NCBI RefSeq assembly: GCF_003010955.1
Contig: NZ_PGGO01000020.1
Location: forward strand, 1-64,000
Origin: Phyllobacterium brassicacearum
Lineage (GTDB): Bacteria > Pseudomonadota > Alphaproteobacteria > Rhizobiales > Rhizobiaceae
Length of the DNA stretch: 64,000 nt
Direction of reading: 5' to 3'
A model generated the notes under the pieces. It made no database searches. It was given only the letters and a program-made list of their open reading frames with translations, and was not told the origin of the DNA. The number at the start of each line of letters is the position of its first letter. Positions within the stretch are counted from its first letter, which is position 1. Positions 53,157 to 62,212 of this stretch are shown piece after piece. The position numbers and the translations under genes are program-made.

Positions 53157-53567
53157 ATGAGAGTTGATGGTGCATGCCATTGTGGAAGGGTCAGATTCTG
53201 GTGTGATGCTGATCCGGGACAGGTGGGCATTTGTCATTGTACCGACTGTCAAACGCTGACGGGCACTGCCTTTCGCGTAACGGTTCCGGTAGAGGCAAAC
53301 AACTTTCATATGCTTTCGGGCGTGCCGAAGGTCTATATCAAAACGGCGGACAGCGGCTCACGCAGGAGACAAGTTTTTTGTTCGGATTGCGGTTCGCCCA
53401 TTTACGCCACTTCGGACAGCGAAAACCCATTCGTCTATGGCGTGAGGGTCGGTACGCTACGACAACGTAGGGCATTGCCACCAACACACGCAGTTTGGCA
53501 GAAATCGGCACTCCCCTGGGTTCCCGCTTTCGCCGATATAGAAATCTACGAGGAAGAAGACGAATAA
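53157..53567 (+). CDS. GFA-family (CENP-V/GFA) zinc protein
   Basis: 136 residues from MRVDGACHCGRVRF. The zinc-binding cysteines CHC (near 7-9), CHCTDCQ (near 25-31) and FCSDCGSPIY (near 72-80) define the glutathione-dependent formaldehyde-activating family. Most members have no proven activity, and formaldehyde handling should not be assumed. It is divergent from the esterase gene and converges on hmuV. Confidence 0.88.
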   Translation: MRVDGACHCGRVRFWCDADPGQVGICHCTDCQTLTGTAFRVTVPVEANNFHMLSGVPKVYIKTADSGSRRRQVFCSDCGSPIYATSDSENPFVYGVRVGTLRQRRALPPTHAVWQKSALPWVPAFADIEIYEEEDE

Positions 53568-53653
53568 GGCCGGGCCAAATGGCGAGAGGCACGACGAGGC
53601 GTCGCTTGAGCATTCGCCGTAGAGGGGAGCGCGCTAGGCGCAAACGCAACCAA

Positions 53654-54451
53654 TCAGATTGCAACCGATTGTGGCAGGACAAAAGGGACGTGCTCGGCGG
53701 GCAGTGCCCCCACCTTCAGTGCGCAGTCGTAGACTCGCAATATGCGCTCATCAGTCAACACCTCCGACGGCGTGCCTACGCAATCGGTGTGGCCGCGATG
53801 CATGACCACGACACGGTCGGCATACATCGACGTCAAGTTGAGGTCATGCAGAATGGCAATGACGCCGCCGCCGCGGTCCGCAAAGCTGCGGGCCGTCTGC
53901 ATGATGATCAGCTGGTGCTTGATATCGAGGCTGGAGACCGGCTCATCAAGGAAGAGAAAGCGTGGCTCGCCGTCGAGAACAGGTTGCCAGACCTGACACA
54001 GTACGCGGGCAAGCTGCACCCGCTGCTGTTCGCCACCGGAGAGCTCCTGGTAGAAGCGGCCGCCAAACCCGGCAAGATCGACCATTTGCAGTGCCTCGTC
54101 CGGCAGCATTTCCACTTCTCGCCGCGTCGCACCGGAGCGGCCGCTCGTCAGCCCGAGCTTGACGATTTCGCGGACGGTGAACGGAAAGGACAGCGATGTT
54201 GATTGCGGCAGGATCGCCCGCATCGCAGCCATCTCCCACAATCTCAGCTTGCCCATGGACCGGCCGTTGATGGCTATCTTGCCGGTGAAGGGAAGATCGC
54301 CGGACAAGGCCCGCATCAGGGTCGTCTTGCCGGAGCCATTCGGTCCGACGATAATCGTGACCTCACCGGCCCGCGCTGTGAAGCTGGCATTATCGATGAT
54401 CTGCGTCTTGCCGAGATGGACGGAAACGTCGGTAACTTCGATCATTGTCAT
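53654..54451 (-). CDS. hmuV: Haemin ABC transporter, ATP-binding protein
   Basis: 265 residues, start overlapping the hmuU stop (ATGA). Walker A GPNGSGKTT (36-44), signature LSGGEQQR (137-144) and Walker B LFLDE (166-170), in the order and spacing of FecE/HmuV ATPases. It powers haem transfer through HmuU. Last gene of the unit hemP-hmuS-hmuT-hmuU-hmuV. Confidence 0.95.
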   Translation of the reverse strand: MTMIEVTDVSVHLGKTQIIDNASFTARAGEVTIIVGPNGSGKTTLMRALSGDLPFTGKIAINGRSMGKLRLWEMAAMRAILPQSTSLSFPFTVREIVKLGLTSGRSGATRREVEMLPDEALQMVDLAGFGGRFYQELSGGEQQRVQLARVLCQVWQPVLDGEPRFLFLDEPVSSLDIKHQLIIMQTARSFADRGGGVIAILHDLNLTSMYADRVVVMHRGHTDCVGTPSEVLTDERILRVYDCALKVGALPAEHVPFVLPQSVAI

Positions 54452-55569
54452 AGATCCAGGATTCCACGCCGCCGCAGCAATATCCAAAGGAAGAACGGTG
54501 CGCCGACGGCTGCTGTGACAATACCAATGGGCAATTCCGAGGGGGCAACGATGGTACGGCTGACCGCATCGGCCAACAATAACAGGCTTGCGCCGAGCAG
54601 AGCGGCGGCTGGCAGGAGGTAGCGGTGGTCTGGCCCGATCACGAGGCGCAGGAGATGTGGGACGACCACGCCGACAAAACCGATGCCACCGCTCACAGCA
54701 ACCGATGCGCCGGTGGCCGCGGCAACCACAACGATAGCGATGCGCTTGAAACGCTGCACCGGGATACCGAGGTGGCTCGCCGCCGCCTCGCCCAGCGCGA
54801 GTCCGTTGAGGCCGCGCGCGAGAAACGGCGAAACCAGCAGCGCCAGAACGATGAACGGACCAGCGGCGGCAATCTTCACCCAGTTTGCGCCGGCAAGCGA
54901 GCCCAGCCCCCAGAAAGTGAGGTCACGCAATTGCCGGTCGTCCGCAATATAGACCAAGACACCCATATAGGCCCCCGCCATGGCACCAAGGGCGATGCCG
55001 GCAAGCAGCATGGTCGCGATGGAAGTCTGTCCGCGCCGCGTAGCGACGCGGTAAAGAATGAGCGTGAAGGCGAGCGCGCCGAAGAAAGCGGCAAGCGGCA
55101 AGGCGTAATAGCCAAACAGGGCGATGAGCGGTGCGAGTGCCGTGCCGCCTAAAACGATCATGCTGACTGCACCGAGGCCGGCGCCGGCCGAGACGCCGAC
55201 TATGCCCGGATCAGCAAGCGGGTTGCGGAACAGCCCCTGCATGACCGCACCCGAGACGGCAAGCGATGCACCGATCAGCATGCCCAAAATGACACGCGGT
55301 AGGCGGATATCGTAGATGATGATGCGATCACGAAGAGGCAAAGCACCACTGTTGCCATCCGCGGGCGAAAGCAAGGCACTGATGACGGAGACGATCGATG
55401 CGTCGGAAGCACCTGCGGCGAGGCTGAACATAATCGTTGCCAGCAGGACAGAACAAAGCGCAGCGATCACACCTTTCGCGAGAAAGGAGCGGTCGCCCTC
55501 CGCACGTGCCCTTCCGCCGCCGCTCTTGGATCGAAAGGCGGCGGATTTCATCACAACGGACTCGCTCAT
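54448..55569 (-). CDS. hmuU: Haemin ABC transporter, permease
   Basis: 373 residues. Nine or ten membrane helices of the FecCD family, with 'GVSAGAGLGAVSMIVLGG' and 'FVGVVVPHLLRLVIGPDHRYLLP' as landmarks. An N-terminal cytoplasmic stretch of about 30 residues precedes the first helix. It overlaps hmuT by four bases at its start and hmuV by four bases at its end, so the three genes are coupled. Confidence 0.95.
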   Translation of the reverse strand: MSESVVMKSAAFRSKSGGGRARAEGDRSFLAKGVIAALCSVLLATIMFSLAAGASDASIVSVISALLSPADGNSGALPLRDRIIIYDIRLPRVILGMLIGASLAVSGAVMQGLFRNPLADPGIVGVSAGAGLGAVSMIVLGGTALAPLIALFGYYALPLAAFFGALAFTLILYRVATRRGQTSIATMLLAGIALGAMAGAYMGVLVYIADDRQLRDLTFWGLGSLAGANWVKIAAAGPFIVLALLVSPFLARGLNGLALGEAAASHLGIPVQRFKRIAIVVVAAATGASVAVSGGIGFVGVVVPHLLRLVIGPDHRYLLPAAALLGASLLLLADAVSRTIVAPSELPIGIVTAAVGAPFFLWILLRRRGILDL

Positions 55570-56447
55570 TGGCTCAATTCGTTGCCGTAGAACGCCTTTG
55601 CCAGATCGTGCGCGGCCTGTGCCGTGCGTGGACCGAAGCCAAGCAAATATTGTCCACCCATGCGCACGATATTCTTGGCCTCACCGGCGGGGGTCGCTGC
55701 GATTGCCTTGTTGGCGAGTAGGTCGGCATTGGCCGCGGAATGATCGCCGCCACGGTCCATGACGAGGATAACATCTGGCTTTGCCGTGATAATCGACTCA
55801 TCGGTCAGCGGCTTGTAGCCCTGGAACTCGGTGATAGCATTCTCAGCGCCTGCAAGTTCGATGATGCCGTTCGCCGCCGTCTTGGTTCCCGATGCCAGTA
55901 TCTTGCCGCCGTGGGCGCTCAATATGAAGAGAACGCGCTTGCGCGCCTTGATATTGCTGGTTTCGGCCTGAGCGGCCGCAAGATCCAGTTCGACCCTTTG
56001 TGCAAGTTTTTCTGCCTTGTCGTCGGCTCCGAGTGACTTGCCGACGATCCGGATCTTCTCGGTGACGCTGGCGGCCGTGTAATTTTCCGGCACGAAGACG
56101 AAGGGAACACTTGCCTTCTTGAGGACTTCGATCGTTTCCTTCGGGCCGCTCCCCTCGACGGCGATGATTGCTGTTGGGTTGATCGACAGGACACCTTCCG
56201 GTGACAGCGCACGCATATAGCCGACATCGGGCAGCTTGTTCGCCGCATCCGGATAGGTGCTGGTGGAGTCACGGCCAACGAGCCGCCCCTCCTCGCCGAG
56301 GGCGTAGACGATCTCGGTGACGGAATCGCCGATCGAAACCACGCGGCTCGCATCAGGTACGCGTCCAGTTATCTCTTCTGCGAAAGCGACACCCGGTAGT
56401 GCCAGCATACCAAGGATGCCGACTATGACTGGTAATCTGATTGTCAT
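55566..56447 (-). CDS. hmuT: Haemin ABC transporter, periplasmic binding protein
   Basis: 293 residues, start after GAGGGA. A signal peptide ends near residue 23 (AFA). The mature protein is a type 3 (helical-backbone) binding protein: 'RVVSIGDSVTEIVYALGEEGRLVGRDSTSTYP' near the N-terminus is the HmuT/ShuT signature, with the haem-binding Tyr expected in a later loop. It carries haem from HmuR to HmuUV. Confidence 0.94.
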   Translation of the reverse strand: MTIRLPVIVGILGMLALPGVAFAEEITGRVPDASRVVSIGDSVTEIVYALGEEGRLVGRDSTSTYPDAANKLPDVGYMRALSPEGVLSINPTAIIAVEGSGPKETIEVLKKASVPFVFVPENYTAASVTEKIRIVGKSLGADDKAEKLAQRVELDLAAAQAETSNIKARKRVLFILSAHGGKILASGTKTAANGIIELAGAENAITEFQGYKPLTDESIITAKPDVILVMDRGGDHSAANADLLANKAIAATPAGEAKNIVRMGGQYLLGFGPRTAQAAHDLAKAFYGNELSQ

Positions 56448-56459
56448 TCTGCGATTCCC

Positions 56460-57530
56460 TCAGGCTGCGGCGCACATCAGGCGCGGCAGGCCCTCGATAA
56501 GCCGGCGCCAGTCGCTGCGCTCACCCGAACCTTCATGCCGCTTGCCGAAGAACTGGATGATCATCTCGCCTTCTGCGCCATAGGCCTCGAGCGAGGTGAC
56601 ATGGCCATCCTTTGTCGGCTTGCGCACCGCCCAAACCTCGGCGATGCGATCGGTGCGCAGGTGCATGTGGAACGTCTCGTCGAGGATATTGATCCAGGCG
56701 CCCATCGGCGTGACGTTCTGGACCGGACCCGAATGAATCTGGATGCAACCGCGATTGCCGACAAAGCACATGATTGGAATCTGTTCCTGTGCCGAATGGT
56801 GCAGCATGGCGGTCAAAGCACTGGTATCGAGCTGCCAGGCATAATCCTCGCCAATCACCTGCACCGCCTGATGGCGTGTCATCTTCAGCGAGCGAAGAAT
56901 GCCGAAGAATTCGTGCACGTCCTTCATCTGGCTCCAGCGGTCGCGCAAGCTTGAAGTGTCGAGTTCTTCGATCTCAAGGATCTTCTCTTCCGGCTTCGGC
57001 AGTGATGTCAGTTCGATCGTCTGGGATTGATCGTCCAGACGCAGCTTTGCAACAAGCACATTATAGGGGTCGAGACTGGATGCCGGACGCAAATGGATCT
57101 TGTGGATTGCCTCGCCGGCGGCATCGAAGAATTGCAGGCTGCGGCGGACTGTTTCGCCCTCCGCCTTTTCTACAGCAAAGCCGTGGGCCCAGGCGCTCGG
57201 GAACAGCCGCATGTCGATCTGCTCGCCGAGCAGCAGCGAGGCATGCTTGCCGACAATGGGCTTGTCATAGACGCCAATCTTCTCATGCACGGCGCTTTCA
57301 TTGCGGGTGAGCGCCATGACTTCGCCGAGCGATTGGATTTCGGTGAGAAACGTCTCGATGCGCGGGCTGATGCGAATAACATTGATCCCGCACCAGGCGG
57401 CAACCAGATCAGCTTCGGAAATTTGCAATTGCTGCGCAAAGTCACGCTCACGCATTTTCGGATTGCCGGCCCTCGCCTGCCGGATTGCCTCTGGTGTGGG
57501 TTTTACAGTCTCGGTCATTCTCGTGCCCAT
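56460..57530 (-). CDS. hmuS: Cytoplasmic haem-handling protein HmuS
   Basis: 356 residues, or 352 from a second ATG (57518). Two homologous halves of about 165 residues each, as in HemS/ChuS/ShuS; the conserved landmarks include 'NPKMRERDFAQQL' at the start and 'CFVGNRGCIQIHSGPVQNV' in the second half. Members bind imported haem and pass it on or degrade it. It lies nine bases after hemP and 12 before hmuT. Confidence 0.93.
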   Translation of the reverse strand: MGTRMTETVKPTPEAIRQARAGNPKMRERDFAQQLQISEADLVAAWCGINVIRISPRIETFLTEIQSLGEVMALTRNESAVHEKIGVYDKPIVGKHASLLLGEQIDMRLFPSAWAHGFAVEKAEGETVRRSLQFFDAAGEAIHKIHLRPASSLDPYNVLVAKLRLDDQSQTIELTSLPKPEEKILEIEELDTSSLRDRWSQMKDVHEFFGILRSLKMTRHQAVQVIGEDYAWQLDTSALTAMLHHSAQEQIPIMCFVGNRGCIQIHSGPVQNVTPMGAWINILDETFHMHLRTDRIAEVWAVRKPTKDGHVTSLEAYGAEGEMIIQFFGKRHEGSGERSDWRRLIEGLPRLMCAAA

Positions 57531-57539
57531 TGCTTTTCT

Positions 57540-57749
57540 TTACTTGTTCAGGATCAGCTTGCCCTGGCGGGTGATTTTTAGCCGGTAAAGCGATCCGGCA
57601 TGTTCAATGCCAACTTCATTGGAGCCGTCGAACAAAATGTCGCTGCCAAAAACGCGAATGTCCTGTTTCACGGGTTTGCTTAAGTCGGATCGCATCGGCG
57701 TAACGTTCGGTAGACGAACCTGCAGATCGATGATTTGACGTCGCGACAT
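57540..57749 (-). CDS. hemP: Haemin uptake protein HemP
   Basis: 69 residues from MSRRQIIDLQVRL. The short basic protein ends with 'LYRLKITRQGKLILNK', the typical HemP end. It is the first gene of the haem operon; in related bacteria (HmuP) a protein of this family is needed for induction of the outer-membrane haem receptor gene. An activator role at the divergent hmuR promoter is therefore likely. Confidence 0.9.
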   Translation of the reverse strand: MSRRQIIDLQVRLPNVTPMRSDLSKPVKQDIRVFGSDILFDGSNEVGIEHAGSLYRLKITRQGKLILNK

Positions 57750-57763
57750 GGCAATTGGCCTTT

Positions 57764-57785
57764 TTGTTCCGTTTGTCCGGAACAA
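57764..57785. promoter_or_regulatory. Inverted repeat ahead of hemP
   Basis: TTGTTCC (57764-57770), eight bases, then GGAACAA (57779-57785): a perfect seven-base dyad 15-36 bases before the hemP start. Position and symmetry suggest a repressor or activator site for iron or haem control. It does not match the usual Irr or RirA consensus by eye. Confidence 0.45.
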
Positions 57786-57813
57786 CGCCGCCGCATTATT
57801 CCGTTTAATTAAA

Positions 57814-57869
57814 CTTGACTCGTATTATCATATTTATTACTCAACCTAAAGAAGAGTCAATGAGTCAAG
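57814..57869. promoter_or_regulatory. Dyad CTTGACTC ... GAGTCAAG in hemP-hmuR promoter region
   Basis: CTTGACTC (57814-57821) is the exact reverse complement of GAGTCAAG (57862-57869), with a second copy GAGTCAA at 57854-57860. Inside the left arm lies TGA-N9-TCA (57816-57830), one base shorter than the RirA iron-responsive box I recall. The stretch is very A/T-rich and lies between divergent iron genes, so it is the likely control region. Confidence 0.4.
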
Positions 57870-57971
57870 TTTACCATGGCCTTCTAAAAAGCCAAAAAAC
57901 TGCAAGCAAGCATTGGAGCATCGGCACGAAGCTCTCCCGGCCAGCCAGCGACAAACTGAACCCTGGAGAGA

Positions 57972-60119
57972 ATGAGAATTATGGGGCTGGTGGCACGGAA
58001 TGTAACTGCTTTGCTTGGCGGAGCGGCAATGACGATCATGGTCGGAGCGCATGTTGCTGGGGCGCAGCAGGCGGAACAAAAAACGGAAACGGGTGAGCAG
58101 ACCCAGGCGGGTGCTGCAAAGAAGGGGCGCGTGACCCTGTTGCAACGCCTTGTGGTAGGCGCGGGTGTCGATAAGATCGCCATTGATACACCGCAGGCGG
58201 TAACAGTCGTTGATCAGGAGCAGATCGACCAGGACCAGCCGCAGACCATCGGCGACACCCTACGCGACGTTCCTGGCGTGACAGCGATCGGCAGCGACCG
58301 CATCTTCGGTGAAGCCTTCAATATTCGAGGCATAGGCGGAGCTGCCGCCGCGGACGAGTCCAAGATTATCATCAACGTCGACGGCACGCCCAAATTCTAC
58401 GAACAATATCGAATGGGATCGTTCTTCAGCGATCCCGAGCTCTACAAGCAGGTTGAAGTGCTGCGCGGTCCGGCGTCATCGACGCTTTACGGTTCCGGTG
58501 CGCTCGGTGGCGTCATCAATCTGACGACGAAAGATGCAGCCGATTTCCTGGCCCCGGGCCAGAACAATGCAGTCCGCGTCAAGAGCGCCTATGACTCCAA
58601 TGGCACGGGCCTGCTTGGTTCGACCATCTATGCAACGAGGCTCAACGACAATTTCGAGTTCCTCGGCATGGGTAATTATCGCCAGTCCGATGACTACAAA
58701 GATGGCAATGGCGACGAAATACCAGGATCGTCATTCGATTCCTGGTCCGGTCTTGCGAAAGGAACCTACCGCTTCGGTGACGGCAACGAGCAGTCGATCC
58801 GGCTTTCCTACCAGCGCTGGCAAGGCGATGGCGATGATCAGGCCTATGCGCAAACAGACGATAATGATTTCGGGACAGTCGATCGCAAGGTCACCGATCA
58901 GACCCTCGTCTTTGCCTATGAGAATCCGGCCAGCGACAATCCCTGGCTAGACCTGAAGTTGAACCTCTCCTACTCCGACACATCGAACGAACAGTCGAAC
59001 GCCTCGGGCATCCCAGGAACGCCCAACCAGTTGTTCGACGACTCGGATTATTCCTACAAGACATTGCAGGCGCGCCTCGAAAATACCTTCGAATACAAGG
59101 CCGACAACTTCGAAAACTATCTGACCGTCGGAACCCAGATCAGCCACCAGGATCGCGAAGCTGAGTCGATTGCCGGCATTCAGCCGGGATCCATTCTGTT
59201 CCACCCGGAAGGCACTGAGAACAAGTATGGGTTCTACGCACAGAACGAATTTGTCTGGCGCGAGAAGCTGACCTTGATTCCCGGTATCCGTTATGATTAC
59301 CGCGATACGTCGCCAGCAGACGGCATTAGCGGCGCCGAGGACTCGTCGGACGATGCTTTTTCGCCAAAGCTTGCTGCTCTCTACAAGCTCAATGATAACT
59401 TCTCCGTGTTCGGCTCCGTGGCGCACACCGAGCGATTCCCGACCATTGATGAGCTCTATTCGACGTCGGCCCCGGGGCGCACCTATCCCGGCGGGCGGGC
59501 CGCGAGTCTCGATCTTGAGAAGGAGACGTCCAACAACTACGAGGCTGGCTTTGCCGTCTCGGGTTATGATCTCGTGCGGGCAGGCGATACGTTGCAATTG
59601 AAGACGACCGGCTTCTACAACCAGATCCGCAACCTGATCAGCACTAATCCAAATAATCGCAGCCGGTTGCCGGTGACCTATTACGTCAACATCAATGAAG
59701 CAAAGATCTATGGTGTTGAAGTCGAGGGCTCCTACGATGCGGAAGTGTTCTTCACCCGCCTTGCATACAGCAATATCAAGGGCGAGGACGAGGAAACGGG
59801 CGAGCCCCTGACCACCATCCCGGCGCAGACACTGGCGATGACAATCGGCGGCCGGATAATCGACTACGGTGTCGAATATGGTTGGCGCAGCACATTTGCC
59901 GCCCATGCCGACACCGGGTTCACCGGCGAACCGACTGCGGGCTATGGCCTGCACGACATCTTCGCCTCCTGGAAGCCTATCGACGAGAAATATGCTGGTT
60001 TTGAAGCCCGCTTCGCCGTCGAGAACCTCTTCGACAAATTCTATCGCAACAACCTGGCTGGGACTGACGGGAAGGGCCGCACCTTCAAGATCACGCTCGC
60101 CAAACAATTCGGATGGTAA
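57972..60119 (+). CDS. hmuR: TonB-dependent haem receptor
   Basis: 715 residues. A signal peptide ends near residue 31 (VAGA). The plug domain spans about 60-180 ('QAVTVVDQEQIDQDQPQTIGDTLRDVPGVTAIG', 'VLRGPASSTLYGSGALGGVINL'), and the rest is a 22-strand barrel ending 'RTFKITLAKQFGW' with the terminal aromatic. 'ERFPTIDELYS' corresponds to the FRAP segment of haem receptors. It brings haem into the periplasm using TonB energy. Transcribed divergently from hemP, with a small secreted protein gene and tonB downstream. Confidence 0.93.
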   Translation: MRIMGLVARNVTALLGGAAMTIMVGAHVAGAQQAEQKTETGEQTQAGAAKKGRVTLLQRLVVGAGVDKIAIDTPQAVTVVDQEQIDQDQPQTIGDTLRDVPGVTAIGSDRIFGEAFNIRGIGGAAAADESKIIINVDGTPKFYEQYRMGSFFSDPELYKQVEVLRGPASSTLYGSGALGGVINLTTKDAADFLAPGQNNAVRVKSAYDSNGTGLLGSTIYATRLNDNFEFLGMGNYRQSDDYKDGNGDEIPGSSFDSWSGLAKGTYRFGDGNEQSIRLSYQRWQGDGDDQAYAQTDDNDFGTVDRKVTDQTLVFAYENPASDNPWLDLKLNLSYSDTSNEQSNASGIPGTPNQLFDDSDYSYKTLQARLENTFEYKADNFENYLTVGTQISHQDREAESIAGIQPGSILFHPEGTENKYGFYAQNEFVWREKLTLIPGIRYDYRDTSPADGISGAEDSSDDAFSPKLAALYKLNDNFSVFGSVAHTERFPTIDELYSTSAPGRTYPGGRAASLDLEKETSNNYEAGFAVSGYDLVRAGDTLQLKTTGFYNQIRNLISTNPNNRSRLPVTYYVNINEAKIYGVEVEGSYDAEVFFTRLAYSNIKGEDEETGEPLTTIPAQTLAMTIGGRIIDYGVEYGWRSTFAAHADTGFTGEPTAGYGLHDIFASWKPIDEKYAGFEARFAVENLFDKFYRNNLAGTDGKGRTFKITLAKQFGW

Positions 60120-60121
60120 TC

Positions 60122-60571
60122 ATGAAATTTGCAGCAAGTCTTGGCCATAGCATGACCGCTGTTACAGCCATATTCCTTCTTGCTGCAACAGGGTTGGCGC
60201 CGGGGCAAGAGTCCTCCCCGGCGCCAACCCTGACGCTTGAACTCAATGCACTGCAGCCCTCCGACAAGGGCTGCAGGCTGACATTTGTCGTCACCAACGA
60301 TCTCAAGGCGCCGCTCGACAAGGCGGCGTTCGAGATCGCGCTGTTCAATCAGGCACAGGTGGTGGATCGCATCACGGTGCTGGATTTCAAGGACCTGCCG
60401 CAGGGCAAGACCAAGGTACGCCGCTTCGATCTCGGCGATACGGATTGCTCCAAGATCGCCCGCGTCCTGGTGAATGACGCAACGGAATGTTCGGGCGCGG
60501 GCGTCGACCCGAAAGCCTGCATTCGCCAGCTCAATCCCATGACGAAATCCGGCGTGCAATTCGGAAGTTAG
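60122..60571 (+). CDS. Small exported protein between hmuR and tonB, unknown function
   Basis: 149 residues from MKFAASLGHSMTAVTAIFLL, two bases after the hmuR stop. A signal peptide ends near residue 28 ('TGLAPGQES'). The mature 120 residues show one domain, probably an all-beta fold ('CRLTFVVTNDLKAPLDKAAFEIALFN') with about four cysteines that could pair in the periplasm. I do not recognise a named function. Its tight position in a hmuR-tonB transcript suggests a helper in haem transfer. Confidence 0.85.
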   Translation: MKFAASLGHSMTAVTAIFLLAATGLAPGQESSPAPTLTLELNALQPSDKGCRLTFVVTNDLKAPLDKAAFEIALFNQAQVVDRITVLDFKDLPQGKTKVRRFDLGDTDCSKIARVLVNDATECSGAGVDPKACIRQLNPMTKSGVQFGS

Positions 60572-60573
60572 TG

Positions 60574-61782
60574 ATGGCTTACGCGCTCGCTTTCCAAACA
60601 GAGACTTCCGCCGTCGTCAAACGGAAGGATCCGCCAGCGCTATTTGTTATCGAGAACGACGCTCTTCCGGGTTTGTCAGACCAGGGACCGGATACAGTAG
60701 AACTTGCCGACACGGCCGGAGCGGAGCTTTCACCAGACGCCGCCAGGCACGGGAGCATGGCCGCAAAGCTGCAAATACCCACTATCGGGTGGTACCGGAA
60801 ACTTGCGCTTTCCTGCGGATTTCACGTTGCGCTTGCTGTGCTCCTTATCGGTTTCGTCACCGACGAAGTACTGATTGCCGGCAGGCCAGACACGATGGCC
60901 GCTCTGCTTGGAGATGGTTCCGTAGACATGAACTCTTCCGGCACCCCAGACCCGGCCAGCATGGATGCAACGAACGTTTCGCTGGTGACAATGGTGATGC
61001 CAAAGCCTGTGCCGGAAAAGGAAGTTGAGAAAGTGGCGCCCGTCGAAGTGAATGAGGCGGTTGAAGCGATTGCGCCGGTCGAACCTGTTGACGCACCTGA
61101 ACCCACCTCCAAAGTGGCGGAATTTGCGCCTAGCGAGGCGCCAGAAATACTCAGCGTCACGCCGCTCCAGCCGACGCTGGACGAAAATGTGGTGCAGCAA
61201 CCTTCGGAGGCCATGGTGCAGCCGGTCGAGGATGCGGAACCAGTAACGAATCCATTGGAAAAGCCCGCGGCTCCAAAGCCGGTCGTCGAAAAACCAGCCA
61301 ACGCAAAGCGCTCCGACGAAAAGCCCAAGGGACCAGCCAAGACCACGACGCCGGCAACAAAAGCCACGAAAGCCCCCGTATCCAAGGCAGCGTCGGGGCG
61401 TGATGGTGCCAATGAGCGGACGGCACGGACCGGCATCGCTGATGGCAAGAATGATGGCCAGAAGCACGCCGATGGTAATGCACGTGGCAAGTCATCAGCC
61501 GAGGGCAACGCTGCGGTTTCCAACTATCCGGGTACAGTGACATCAAAACTTCGCCGCGCATTGCGGCGGCAGGCACGATTGCGCGGCGAGGTTCAGGTGC
61601 AATTCGTTGTCGCCAGCAATGGCAGCGTGACCGGCGTCGGCATTGGCCGCAGTTCCGGCAATGCGGCCGTCGACAAGGCAGCAATGGACACGGTCCGCCG
61701 GGCGGCACCCTTCCCGCCCATACCCGCCGATGCGGGCCGGTCCACCTGGGCATTCAACTTGCCCCTGGCGTTCGGCGGTTAG
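60574..61782 (+). CDS. tonB: Energy transducer TonB
   Basis: 402 residues, starting two bases after the previous stop. About 75 cytoplasmic residues precede the single membrane helix (about 77-94, with the conserved 'HVALAVLL' His). A long Pro/Glu/Lys-rich periplasmic spacer follows (about 140-280), then a Gly/Asn-rich stretch, and the TonB C-terminal domain covers about 315-402 ('LRRQARLRGEVQVQFVV', 'RRAAPFPPIP'). It couples the inner-membrane proton gradient to HmuR. No exbB or exbD is seen nearby. The N-terminal cytoplasmic part is unusually long. Confidence 0.92.
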   Translation: MAYALAFQTETSAVVKRKDPPALFVIENDALPGLSDQGPDTVELADTAGAELSPDAARHGSMAAKLQIPTIGWYRKLALSCGFHVALAVLLIGFVTDEVLIAGRPDTMAALLGDGSVDMNSSGTPDPASMDATNVSLVTMVMPKPVPEKEVEKVAPVEVNEAVEAIAPVEPVDAPEPTSKVAEFAPSEAPEILSVTPLQPTLDENVVQQPSEAMVQPVEDAEPVTNPLEKPAAPKPVVEKPANAKRSDEKPKGPAKTTTPATKATKAPVSKAASGRDGANERTARTGIADGKNDGQKHADGNARGKSSAEGNAAVSNYPGTVTSKLRRALRRQARLRGEVQVQFVVASNGSVTGVGIGRSSGNAAVDKAAMDTVRRAAPFPPIPADAGRSTWAFNLPLAFGG

Positions 61783-62212
61783 TCATCGCTTCATTAGCAA
61801 TCGGTCCGATGGCTGCGCGGCTAAGTTCGTCCGCCATTCGAAACCTCTCCGTGCCATGCTCCTCTCCTGCATTATCGGCGTGGAAAAAACCGTATCAGAG
61901 CGCGGCCAGACTCGTTGTCGAAGCCTTAACGCCGTCCTTCTCCAACAACGTTACAACACTGTCCCGTGTTACTGTTACGTACTTCACCGGCTGCTAATGA
62001 TCGTAATACTTTCCGAGATCGCAAGCATACGCGAACCAAATCCTTTGGATGAGTATTGATGCATTCTGCACAGCACCGCTGCTGGGTTTGCATACCCAGT
62101 GAATCTACAACCAGTCACATCTTTGGTTCGCACAGCTTGGGATGGAGAACGTTCAATTCACGCTGAACGCGGAACCAGCTTGCAACTGACAATTTCAATA
62201 GAGGAGCTGAAA
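61783..62212. other. Spacer between tonB and the sulfatase gene
   Basis: About 430 bases without a clear gene. It contains an imperfect dyad near 61948-61980 (AACAC-TGTCCC-GTGTT flanked by ACGTTAC and GTTACGT) and a small hairpin CTGGGT/ACCCAG near 62083-62100. The sulfatase promoter should lie here. No T-run terminator for tonB was found. Confidence 0.5.

Noticed and set aside
51924-53653. A genomic islet inserted at tRNA-Ser
   Set aside because: The esterase and GFA genes beside the tRNA could be accessory, but there is no integrase and I found no repeat of the tRNA 3' end to mark a second border.
57882-57888. An Irr-type ICE box upstream of hmuR
   Set aside because: Only the right half TTCTAAA is present; the matching TTTAGAA half at the proper spacing is missing.
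58947-60107. A 386-codon open frame on the minus strand
   Set aside because: Fully antisense to hmuR, which has unmistakable receptor motifs.
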